Part shown: positions 51,446 through 62,300 of the stretch, in pieces | Layout: each line of letters starts with the position of its first letter | Position numbering within the stretch: the first letter of the stretch is position 1 | Assembly: GCA_963377175.1 (NCBI GenBank) | Contig: CAUJNA010000580.1 | Span: forward strand, 579,236 to 643,235 | Source: Effrenium voratum | Taxonomy: Eukaryota; Sar; Dinophyceae; Suessiales; Symbiodiniaceae | Reading direction: 5' to 3' | Length of the DNA stretch: 64,000 nucleotides | Notes under the pieces: generated by a model | Told to the model about the DNA's origin: nothing | The model's database searches: none | Seen by the model: the letters and a program-made list of their open reading frames with translations, nothing else | Position numbers and translations under genes: made by a program

Positions 51446-54376
51446 CGGAATGGGCTGGTGACATAATTGTCACCTGGTTGATCAAAAAGGTCCTTTACAT
51501 GGGATAACCACTGATGGTTCCCAAAGAAATATGACTCCGCGGCAGCCAATGGCTGAACTCCGACACAACTCCTCGCCGCTGCAATTCACGACCAACAATC
51601 CAGATCCTTCAACATTTGAAACCGAATCCGAATGTGCGACCAAGCCCAGCTTAAGCCCCCCGGGAAAAACAAGTCCAGCAGTGATAGATTCCCGTTAAAG
51701 CCAACAAAGGAAAATCAAGCACATTCTTAAGCAAATGGAAGGCGACATAATGCAGTTTGTCCAAAGCAAACTCTCTGCGTGCATGCCGGATAAGATCCGG
51801 ACATTAAGAACATTGATCAGCAGAAACACCTGGGCAGGCTGTCAAAGGCTGTCTGAACTGAGAATCCAACGCAACAATCCAACTCTCTTTCTGTCGCGAT
51901 CTGGATTATGAACCATGGGTCAAAATCCAAATCGTACCCCCAGTGAACATCCCACTCCCCACTAAAATAGGTTCTAAAATGGGTGGTGCACCTACCCCAA
52001 AATGGGATCCCATTGACTTTGACAACCACAGCCATGTGGAAAGAATCAGAATGGCGTGCCTTGTCAGAATGGCTCGTCAGAATACCCAGTGGCTTCCGCT
52101 GAGACCAGGACGACAGCCGAAAGCTGCTTGAGCACACTGGTGGTCACTGCGGTATACACCTCGGTGAGACTGGCAAGATGTCCCGAATCCGGGAAATGCC
52201 CAAAAACAGCCATGGAGCTTCCCCTAAACTTCTAAACCTTTTTGAGGCCAAACCCCACACCTACCAGATATGGGGCCCTGCCTACGGGGCACCCTCACAA
52301 GCATGTAAGACCAAACCCCTATTGCGACATGCCCAAACAACCACTCAAATGCCCAGTAGATTTCCACGGGCAAAAATGAATCGGTCTCCTTTCTTGGCTG
52401 GTTGACTTTAAAGGAATCGGAACCCTAAACCCCAAAAAAAGTGGCAAAAAAACCACCGCACCCCAATGGGCTGAGACCAAATTCGGATGCTCCCCGCTCC
52501 GAAGGCTTTCTGCCCACGCCTTTCAGCACTTCGCCCACGACAAGCTGGCGGCTCGCAAAATCAAAAAAAGGACCCAGAGAACTGCTGTTGGAGGTGTTTT
52601 TTTTCATGTCGTTTTGGTGGCCTTAAGGGAAAACCGGGGAAATTGCATTTGTGTGCAATTACATGTCTTTTTGGTGGCTTTGGGGGAAAACCAGGAGGCT
52701 GAAAAGACACGCGCCGGGCTTCGCGCCAGGTTGACCACGAGGTAGGCCAATAGCCAGGGCCCGGCCCCGCGAAAGGCCGTGTAGGCCTGTGACAAGTACA
52801 CCTCGCAAAGCGCGGGCGAAGCGCTTGAATCGGGGGCCTTGGGGTGCTGCAAACAAAAGAAACCCACCCGTTCTAAGAATACTCGGCTGTCCGTTTTCGG
52901 ATCCCGTGCTAAAAGTTGAGAACTCTTAGTGGGTGAAATTCGGAAATCCAACCACTAAACCACCTAAAAAGATCTAAACATATCTAAACAGATCTAAAAA
53001 GCTAGGGGACCGGATGGCCTTCGGCTTCGCCACCAAGAGAACCGCCCTGGAATGCTAAGACAAGCCCAAGGGCCACTAAGAAAATCTTGAGCTCCTCGCA
53101 TTGGAGACAGGTTCCAGTCGCATGCAGTCAAACTCACGTGGGGGTGGTCACAGTTTCCAAGATTCATATCTTGTCCAATCTTTTCCAGAATCTATTTCCT
53201 CTCTGTCTTTAGGAAATAGAATGGTGTGATCATTGCTTTGGTGTTTGACTGCTTAGCTGCAGCTATGATGAAGGCATAATTTGCTTTCACTGAATGATGG
53301 GGGGTTCTCCACAGAAGGCTTTCTGCATGGCAGTTCAGCTCACCACACTCTGAGCCTCCCACTGAGGTTGAGAGAGGCGTTAGCAATGCAAAATTCAAGG
53401 GCCAAAGCAGCAGCAGAGTGAACCTCAGCGCAGGCCGAGAGCGCTTCTTCAACTTAACCCACTCATCTGGGTTCGCTTGGTCTCCTCACAACCGCCCCCA
53501 ACCCCTAAAATGGTCTACCCAGCACCATGTAAAGAATCAAGAAGGCGGCCGCAACTATTTATGGTTGGGACTGCCCCTTACTAACCTTCATCTACCCGGG
53601 TTTTGCTCACTTGATTTATCCAAAATTTGAGGGGTTTCGAGTACGGCAGACATCTCGCTTGGCCGCCGGACCCCTGCCACAGGGCTGTGGCAAAATTCAC
53701 CATCTGCAAGCTCATCTCTCCCTGAGGCTCAACCGGATTTTTCCACTTTCGATGACCCAGTGAATCCCAGTTGCAACTTCTTTCCGAAGGTGGAAACCAT
53801 GGACACCCCAATTCATTTGGACCACACACCCGAACCCCAATCTGATTTTTGATAGTAGAACGGCTATAAATGGATTTTACGGTCCTTACAAGAACCTTTC
53901 TGAAACCAGCTGCAAGGAACCAAAATCCCCAGCTAAACTGGCAAATAGGACATGGTTTTGAGTGCCCTGTGCCCTGTGCCACTGGGCAAGCGCCTCATAG
54001 CTGTTCAAAACACTCCAATGGCAATGCTTCAAGCATTCGCTGTCATCCATTCTGATGGCCAGCGACCATCTTTCGGAGGCTACTGAGGCTACCTCACCAC
54101 GCAAGAGTAGTAGCGTGAAACGTCGCAGGGGCCTGACTGGGAAAGTTATGGATCTCCAAGCCCAAGCGCCCGCCTCGATGCCCTCAGTCTCCTTGAGCCA
54201 GGTCTTGAAACGTAGGAGCGCGAGCTCCTGAGCACGATCACTCACCTTTTGATCCTGAGCACTTGCCCGGATGCGTCAAACATGCAGACCGCCTTCGCAC
54301 TCCACCGTGGAGCGCTCGAACGCACGTGTTTGTTTCTTCTTTTTCTGTTTTTTTCTGTTTGTTTTTATTCTTCCTA

Positions 54377-54411
<35 letters not shown>

Positions 54412-54928
54412 AACAAGAAAAAACAAAAACATGTTTCGGAGGGATGAGTTGGAAGTGGCTGCACAGCGCAAGACATTGCTACAAGTAATTGTTTGGGGGC
54501 AAGGTCCTGGACAAGGTCCTGGACCCGATGATGTCTTCACCAGACCTTCTGAGTCATATGTCATATCAACTTCAAGGGTTTCTAGGGCTGCACCTCTGAC
54601 AGCGCATGATGTTGTTTTTTGGGTTGACCACTGAAATGGTCTTCCAAGAATGGACAACTACCGGTGGTTGGGGGTGCGACTCTACCACCAAAAAAAGGAA
54701 AAGCAATACAATCAAAAGGGCTGCCGCTCGTATGTGTGATTGGGACTCCAAATACCGATCCTCATTCACCCAGACTTTGAGTTGCTGAATTCCTTTCCGT
54801 GTCGCGTGCATTCGTTGGGCCATTCTTCCGGCTCAGGTGCACATATTTCTGGTGACTTGCGTACGGCCAACTCCTCCTCCCAACAGCCAAGAGAATCGCC
54901 GACAAGCTCTGAGACAACGGCAACTGGA
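51230..54928 (-). CDS. Gene 4: fragmentary multi-exon gene, partly membrane
   Basis: A minus-strand series of probable exons: 54770-54928 (VSELVGDSLGCWEEELAVRK), 54246-54314 (RWSAKAVCMFDASGQVLRIK), 52692-52846 (ALCEVYLSQAYTAFRGAGPW then LLAYLVVNLARSPARVFSAS) and 51230-51445 (VPLVSLFFCLKLPLLGATPF). The first two join in phase (GG|C). The others do not link cleanly, so exons are missing or more than one gene is present. No family is recognised. It lies downstream of gene 3 on the same strand. Confidence 0.35.
51904..52039 (-). repeat. R2 element, copy 2
   Basis: Reverse complement reads 'atggctgtggttgtcaaag', 'cccattttggggtaggtgc', 'gggatgttcactgggggtac', 'ttttgacccatgg'. Inside a gene 4 intron. 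Confidence 0.85.
52692..52846 (-). CDS. Gene 4 exon c with hydrophobic helix
   Basis: Very good acceptor 'tttcttttgtttgcag|CACCCC' and donor 'GCCTCCTG|GTTTTC'. Encodes ALCEVYLSQAYTAFRGAGPW then LLAYLVVNLARSPARVF, a likely membrane or amphipathic helix. Confidence 0.55.
52885..53037 (-). repeat. R1 element, copy on minus strand
   Basis: On the minus strand it runs from 'cttggtggcgaagccgaagg' through an expanded 'tagatctgtttagatatgtt' part to 'gggatccgaaaacggacagc'. Its end lies about 40 nt before the acceptor of gene 4 exon c. Confidence 0.8.
53040..54240. other. Gene 4 intronic region with uncertain open frames
   Basis: A minus-strand frame at 54040-54237 (ELALLRFKTWLKETEGIEAG) looks coding, but joining it to exon b would need an 18-nt intron and breaks phase. 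It is left unplaced. Confidence 0.35.
54246..54314 (-). CDS. Gene 4 exon b
   Basis: Acceptor 'gcgttcgag|CGCTCC', strong donor 'AAAAG|GTGAGT'. Encodes APRWSAKAVCMFDASGQVLR. Joined in phase with exon a. Confidence 0.5.
54378..54412. repeat. (AT)n microsatellite
   Basis: Run of TA dinucleotides (atatatatatatatatatat with one GT break), inside a gene 4 intron. Confidence 0.9.
54770..54928 (-). CDS. Gene 4 exon a
   Basis: Acceptor 'ttgctcacag|TCCAGT', donor 'TCTGG|GTGAAT'. Acidic segment with ELVGDSLGCWEEELAVRKSP and CAPEPEEWPNECTRHGKEF. Confidence 0.5.
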
Positions 54929-55152
54929 CTGTGAGCAAATCGACAAGTTGACAAAAGGAGAAGAAACAAAACACACAAAATGCCTCCAAGCTGGTGACAT
55001 ATCATCGTTGCTGGGAATATGTCAAAACCATCTGGGAAGCTGTAGTCAAACTGGTGGCTTTCTTTTTCTCTGGTGGGACATGTTGCTTCAATTGGCTTTT
55101 CAAGTTGCATCTAAAGAACCCTGTTCCTTAAATACAAGTCTGCCGATTCCTG

Positions 55153-55281
55153 TCAGAAGCTCCGATCTTCGCACTCCCTCGGCTCCCTCGGCGCCTTGAG
55201 AACCAGAGACAAAGCGATGAAGGCGTAGGACAGGAACAGGCCCAGCGCCGCCAGCATCTGCGCCAGCGACGACCCAAAGGC
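55153..55281 (-). CDS. Gene 3 last exon, C-terminal membrane helix
   Basis: Acceptor 'ttgcttgag|GCCTTT', 42 codons to TGA. Encodes SLAQMLAALGLFLSYAFIAL then SLVLKAPREPRECEDRSF: one membrane helix and a charged tail. Confidence 0.55.
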   Translation of the reverse strand, partial: AFGSSLAQMLAALGLFLSYAFIALSLVLKAPREPRECEDRSF

Positions 55282-58200
55282 CTCAAGCAAGGCTCACGGC
55301 CCCCCACGCGCCGAACGGAGGACTGCAGAAGCGGGAAGTGGGTCTGTCGTCTTTTTTTTTGGGGGGGGACTCCAACGGGGGCGGTTTTTAAAGGGGAGCG
55401 CAAAGACCGAACACCGAAGCCAGCTTGGAGGTCGCCTAAAGGTCTCGAAAGGTACAGTCACGCATTCAGCTGGCCTTTCTCAGTTCTTGCCTGACACGAT
55501 GCTCAGAATTCTGGCGGGTTGCACCCAGTAAACCTCAATACGTGAGATAGACAGCAACGAAAGCAAGCTCATTGAATGAGATTGCACCTGACCCAAAACA
55601 TGAGATTGCTGAGATCTCATGAGATGCTCACGTCTCAAAATTTGGGAGTCGATGCGGGCAAACCCTTGCAAACAGTCCCCATTTATCTAGGGGTACCTTC
55701 TCCATTCTTTCCAGGGATCCTTCTTTTCAGGAAACCACCCAAACACCCAGGTTGGAAACAGATCCGGTTTTTGAAAAGAACGATGGTTGAAAAGAATGGA
55801 AAAGGAATCAACCCCCAGAAAAGTGCCTCCTTTTGTTTTGCCTGAGACCAGGGCTCTCTGCCCCAAGACCTTTGGTCTTACCTCTTCGCCCCCCCAGTTG
55901 GCATGTTGAGGCCGCCTCAATTCGCCGCCTTTTGCAACCCACCGAAAGGGGCGCCAAGCTCTTCAACTTCGGCAAACGCATCTTCGCGAACTTAACAGAC
56001 AACTTTTCCTCCTTGTTTTTTTTGGGGGGGGGATGGCTTGAAAAGGGAAGACAACAGTAACTCTACCAAAACCGGGGGGCCCGCTGCCCATTTGGGAAAC
56101 TCCCAATTCTCAGCGCTTTGCTCCTGGGTTCCACCGCTTGACTCAAGCCGCCTTCTTGGTCAAGCTGCCACTAGAGGAACTCAGGGATCCTTCCCTCTAG
56201 GTTTCTATGCGGGTTTCTCAAAATGGTGAACCCCCTTCTTGTTTGTAGCTAAAGCGAAACCAAAAGGAACGAACTGCTTTAGGGCACCGCTAGTTCGAGA
56301 AACATGGTTCCCCATGGTTTCAGTGGCGAAACGGCTGGAAGCTCCAAAATTGCGCATCCCCCCTTTGGTCTCCTTTTGGTTTCCTTGGAATTCTTGCTCG
56401 CGAATCCACGTGCCTACTGAATGGGGGGTGCGGGTTCCAGACTTGTCTCAGTTGCCCTGGGACCAACATGGGAAAACCCAGTAACTAGGCTGGAATTAGG
56501 ACCCCAGCAAACAATTATCTGTTTTGCCTGGTTAGTGGAAAACAAAAGCAACCCCAAAAAAAGCACAAAAATACAGGGGAACTAATTCTGGGGAAGGTAA
56601 ACAGGTCGATTCACTTTCAAGTCAGTCTTTTCTACCAAAGATACCTCCCACTTCCTGAGTGGATCAAAGAAAGGTCCGCGATTTTTACCTTCGGCACTCG
56701 TCTTCCCAAATAGTATCAAGCCCTGCACCGTGCACCTCTCTCTCCATATCTCTCCGGGAATCTTAGTGAGATGGCGCACCGCGACCCGGCCACTGCAGCT
56801 TTGGGGTCCGCGCTGCGGACAACTCCCCGGAACCAGCCAAGCTGGGCCTCTGGTGCAGAGGAAAGAGAAAACGAGGCGCTCAAAACCTCTGGCCAGGGGG
56901 ATGTGTCTCGGCCCATAACTAGGTCCTCCAGTAAAGAGGTTGGTACCGTTTCTTTTTCTGTAGTCTATTTTAGTAGGGAAGCTTCCCCCAAAAAAGGGCA
57001 AAAGGGCGCTACTGGGGGACCTAGATAACCAAACATGTCTTGTTGTTTCCCCAGAAAGCGATGGGGTCGATCCCAGATAGGCGCCAAGGTGTGTGGTTTG
57101 GGGCAGCTCTCAGGGAGGCTTCGGGTCCGGACGGCTCCGGGGGTTCCGGGGGTTCCAGGAGTTCCTGGCTGTTGGGGATATCATCTGGGCTTGCTTTTTT
57201 GTTCAGTGATTATTCTTACTATTCTTATTATTAGCATTATTATTATTATGTTTCTTTGTTTTTTTCCGCTTGGAGAGAACTGCCAGAAAACGGGCCCATT
57301 TTGAGAAGCCCTGCTTCGGGTTTACCACCGATGCGGGTTCCTTAGAATCCTTCATCCGTGAGTCAGCCCAAATAGGTACAAGAGGTGGTGTGTCAGCCGG
57401 TCCTGGCGCTCTCGTTCAAAACTGAAAAGCGAATCTGATCGAATTGATCGGCACCGAAGTTCTCTGGCCTCAGCTTCCCTGCTAAAACCGACTAACTTGT
57501 GGGTTCAATGGAAACCACCATTAAACCCTAAAAAGCTAAGGGGGATAACTGGGAACCCACCAAGTTACAGTATGTCTCACTTTCCCAGATCTGGCCAGGG
57601 GTCAAAAGTCCGTACCCTTAGTGAACATCCCAATCCCCACTCAAATAGGTTCCAAAATGGCTGGTGAATTCACCTACCCCAAAATGGGATCCCAAAACGG
57701 TTTTGACAACCACAGCCATCTCTTTCCGAGCCGAACAACTTGTTGGGCGCCCTGCCAGGTGCAGATGCCGACGCCCACTGCGACCACTACCACCCCGAGA
57801 ACCTGCGGGAATCGACCTCCTGGTTGAAGGGCAATCAATACCCCGCAAGGCTAAGTTAAGGACTTTGTGGAGAAAAATAAAACACGGGTGCCTGGTGTTC
57901 GGCCTTGAAAAATGTCAAAAGACCCCCAAGCACGATCACAAGGCGTGCAAACATCCGCATAAGGAACGCTTTTTGAAGCCAGCAAGGCAGGCAAAAAACA
58001 AGTAAACAAGAGCCAGACACGTTGCAGTCGCTGAACCCCAGCTTGACATCGACCCTTTTGCCATTCGCCATCGGCGGAGATCTAAGTAGCGCGCAGCCGA
58101 AGCCGCCTGCATTAGCTTCAAGGGGCCTAGCATCCCCGGGCCAAGGAAGAAGGTAGACAATGCCACACCCGGCCCGTATTGATCACGGACTGGACTGTGC

Positions 58201-58562
58201 TAGAAGTGCCCCCCTTGGCGCGGGATACTTGGCCACTTAATGGGGGACCAAGCCCAAGGAACTGAGGGCATGAAGTTGCCACTGCGCCAGGTCCATAGGC
58301 GGGTCTCCCTCTACAGTCACAGGCGTTGTCACAACGCAAAGGCGTGCACCGGCCACGTCTCATGGGGTCTGGAAAACTGTGAGCTGGGCTTCCCAACCTC
58401 AGAAGGACGCACCGCGTTTGAGGCCATCTATGGCATGGACAAATATCCATGACCTTCTCACCATGCACACAAGCAAGGGAGACACACACACACACACAAA
58501 CAAAAAAACACAAAAAACAACACAAGCACACACACACACCCACCCACCCACCCACCCACCCA

Positions 58563-58626
<64 letters not shown>

Positions 58627-59162
58627 CACACGCACGCACGCACGCACGCACGCACCCACAGACACAGACACAGACACAGACACAGACACAGACACAGACA
58701 CAGACACAGACAGAGACAGAGACAGAGACAGAGACAGAGACAGAGACAGAGACAGAGACAGAGACAGAGACAGAGACAGAGACAGAGACAGAGACAGAGA
58801 CAGAGACAGAGACAGAGACAGAGACAGAGACAGAGACAGACAGAGAGACAGACAGACAGAGAGAGACAGAGACAAGAGACAAGAGACAAGAGACAAGAGA
58901 NNNNNNNNNNNNNNNNNNNNNNNNNNNNNNNNNNNNNNNNNNNNNNNNNNNNNNNNNNNNNNNNNNNNNNNNNNNNNNNNNNNNNNNNNNNNNNNNNNNN
59001 CCATGTGGTGAAAGTTATATCTTGTTTGGTGCTGCTCCTAATGGTCACCCCATGTTTGCCGGACCTTTTGATCTACCCTGTATGGGTGCGTATTATAACA
59101 TTATTGTTAATATTTTAGTACTACGAGGATTATTGTTGCTGTTATTAAATATGATTATTCAT

Positions 59163-59223
<61 letters not shown>

Positions 59224-59254
59224 GCATCAGCATCAGCATCAGCATCAGCATCAG

Positions 59255-59338
<84 letters not shown>

Positions 59339-62300
59339 AATCATCATCATCATCATCATCATTATAATCAGTATTATAATTATGTTCATTATTAGTAGTA
59401 TTATATATATTATTATTATTATCATTATAACAGTTGTTATCAACATTAACTACTAAAAGTTCGATGATTCATGTCATTGTCATACTACTAGTAATAATGT
59501 TATTATTAATATGATTGGCATTGTTACTATTATCATTATTGCTATTGTGTTTATTTTTACTAGCAATAATGGTATTATCAAGACTGTTATTATTACTATG
59601 ATTGTTATTGTTATTCTTATCATTATTATTATGTTTAATTATTCTTCTCATTGTCATAAAAGGGTCTATCTTCATCCAAGAGGCCTCCAACTTGCTGACC
59701 ATGGCGCTCCAGCTGGCGTTATGCTCGTCGGGTCTGTTCAAGATATGTCTCGGCACTGCCCCCTCCACACAGATGTAGAAGAGAGGCACCAGGACCAGAA
59801 GGACCCTGCCAAGTTTGTTAAGCTGGGTGTGCTCCCCTCCAAAAGTGATACATTCCCACTAAAACCGGGGACACCCCCAGATTGATAAACCGGGGTTTAT
59901 TCATCCGGGGTCAACATTACCAACTCCCAAGAAGGACTAGGTCCTCCTGTTTTGCGAGGTTAGAATAAGGGTGCCGTTTCTTTGTTCTGTAGTCTATTTT
60001 AGTAGGGGAACCCTCCCAACCATCATCTATTTTTTGGGGCCAGGTGCAGTTTGAAGGGCTCTCACCATTTGTTTTTTTATGACCAAGTGCATTTTGAAGG
60101 GTGTCTCATCATCATTTTTTGGGGGGCCAGGTGCAGTCTGAAAGGGGTATCATCATCTGTTTTTGGGGACCCGGTGCAGTTTGAAGGGCTCTCATCATTT
60201 TTGTTCTGACCAAGTGCAGTTTGACGGGCTCTCATTGTCTTCTTTTGGGACCAAGTGCATTTTGATGGGGTCTCATCATCTATTTTTTGGGGCCAGGTTC
60301 ATTTCAAGGGTTGCTCAACATGTTTTTTTGGGGGAAGGGCTTCCTACTTGAAACCATGGCTTTGAGAGCAATCTTCGGGATGTTGCCTTCACGGACCCAG
60401 TTTGATCAATGGGTTTTGGAAGGACTTCCGGCAGGTTCTGGGTTCGTAGATCTTGCAAGAGCAAACATGGTTGACGAGGAAATCTGCTTCAAACAGCCAG
60501 GGAGATGCTCCAAGGTGACGACATGGTGACTCTCTTAAGGCAGCCCAAAGGATGAAACCATATCGTGATGTTGGCGAGCGAAAGAGCAAACCGACACGCC
60601 GCAAAAAAGAACAGCGTTCCCACAAAGTTCCCCATCCTCAACTAGAAAAGTGAGGGAGCACAGCCAAACATTTAGTGGCAAAATAGTGCATGACTGCCGG
60701 TACTCCACCAATACCAAACCAGTATTAAAAAAAATGTATCAAACAAATGCAAGCAGCAACACCAAATCAACACTAGAAAATAATGAGCAATACTCAGTCG
60801 AAAAAAGGGGAAAAATAACAAACAACAACTAACACTACACCAGTACTAAACGAATAACAACCTAAGGTCAGCAACTCCAAAGCCAAGACTGGCCCGTTGC
60901 TGAACATTTCAGGGCAACACTACAGTACAAAGAAGTCCCCAAACTCAACACGTACCTATGCTCAACTCAAAGCCTTCCAGTGATTCAATCCTCTTTTGTT
61001 TCTCCGAGTCGCAACTAGTCCACTGAACAAACGAGTCAGCCCAGTTGATTGAGGTGTGCGCCCAGAAGAACTGAAGATTTAGATTCCTCCCAAGGGAACA
61101 CACTTCATGAGAGTTTTGCAGCCTCTGGATTGAGGCCAAATAACTAGGTTTGAAGAGCTGCTAATCGGAAGGAACATGCAGAAAATATCTACCCTTGGGT
61201 TGTAGCACGCATGAAGAGGCTCACTTGCAACTTTGTGAGTTGCATCTCGGCCAAGTCGCATAAGGAACTGACGGGCGACGTAGTAGACGCTACAGTGCCA
61301 GTCCGAAAAGAGCTCATTGAGCTCGTCGTCATCGCTGCATCCACTGGATCCGACACCTGGGTCACCAGACGCACCGAGCTCATGAGATTAACTGCGAAGT
61401 CTGAAATCAGTGATGGACTGGCAAACAACAATGTAGGTGATTGTCATGCTTGCTTTGGGAAGCCGTAACATGATTGCATAAAGAACTACGGGAAATACTG
61501 ACCATCCCAACCTAAGTGGTTTAACCGATACAAAGCCATCGTCTGGTTCCGTAGACCTATAACGCGTGTTGCGCTTCCAACATGGAAGAACACCAAGCTT
61601 GAAGAGTCAGACACGTGAACATGCGTTCAAAGTCGTAGTCAACACGCTTCAAATATCAGTTCTGCAGATGGTTGCTGTTGACCCCTCTGCAAAAAAGTTT
61701 AACCTTTTGTGGGTTTAACGGAAAACCTTGATTTCCCAACAAGTTAAAGTCGAAAATCCAACCCAATAGGAATCAAGTGTAGTTCTGCATCATTGTCTTT
61801 CCGAAGCTCCAGTTCAAAGTCGTGCACGTGAACATGCCGTGAGTACATGAGATCAGTTTACTCCGCAAGCTGCTGATAGTTGATACTGACGGACACGCCC
61901 TGCCCCAGTTAAAATTCCCAATGGAGATGGTTGCTAAATCTGCTTGCACCACTTTGAAACCATTGTTTGTTTTGTATTTACAGAGGAATCATCATCCCAG
62001 GGTACTGTGATAAACCACCCAATAAGTGGTGCAGGCTTCTTGTCCATCCACACTCGCTGCTTGGCTCGTCGCTACAAATGCTGAACGTTGCTCGGCCTGC
62101 GTAATCGTCGTTCTCCCCGCTTTCGGCCTTCCGGATTTCTTCGGTATCTCCTCGGTTGCGTAACAAAAAGAAGCAATCTGGGCACATGATGAGAACCTTT
62201 GAGAACTCACCCATTAGAGATAAAGTTCCTCACCCCACAAAGAGGAACACTCAGCCTGCGACTTAGGTCGCAACACCCTCTTTTGAGGTCGCCATAATTT

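Noticed and set aside
54040..54237. Exon ELALLRFKTWLKETEG of gene 4
   Set aside because: Attractive composition, but joining it to exon b would need an 18-nt intron and breaks the phase; left unplaced.
58127..59456. Open frames of up to 335 codons across the gap
   Set aside because: They translate microsatellites and the N run.
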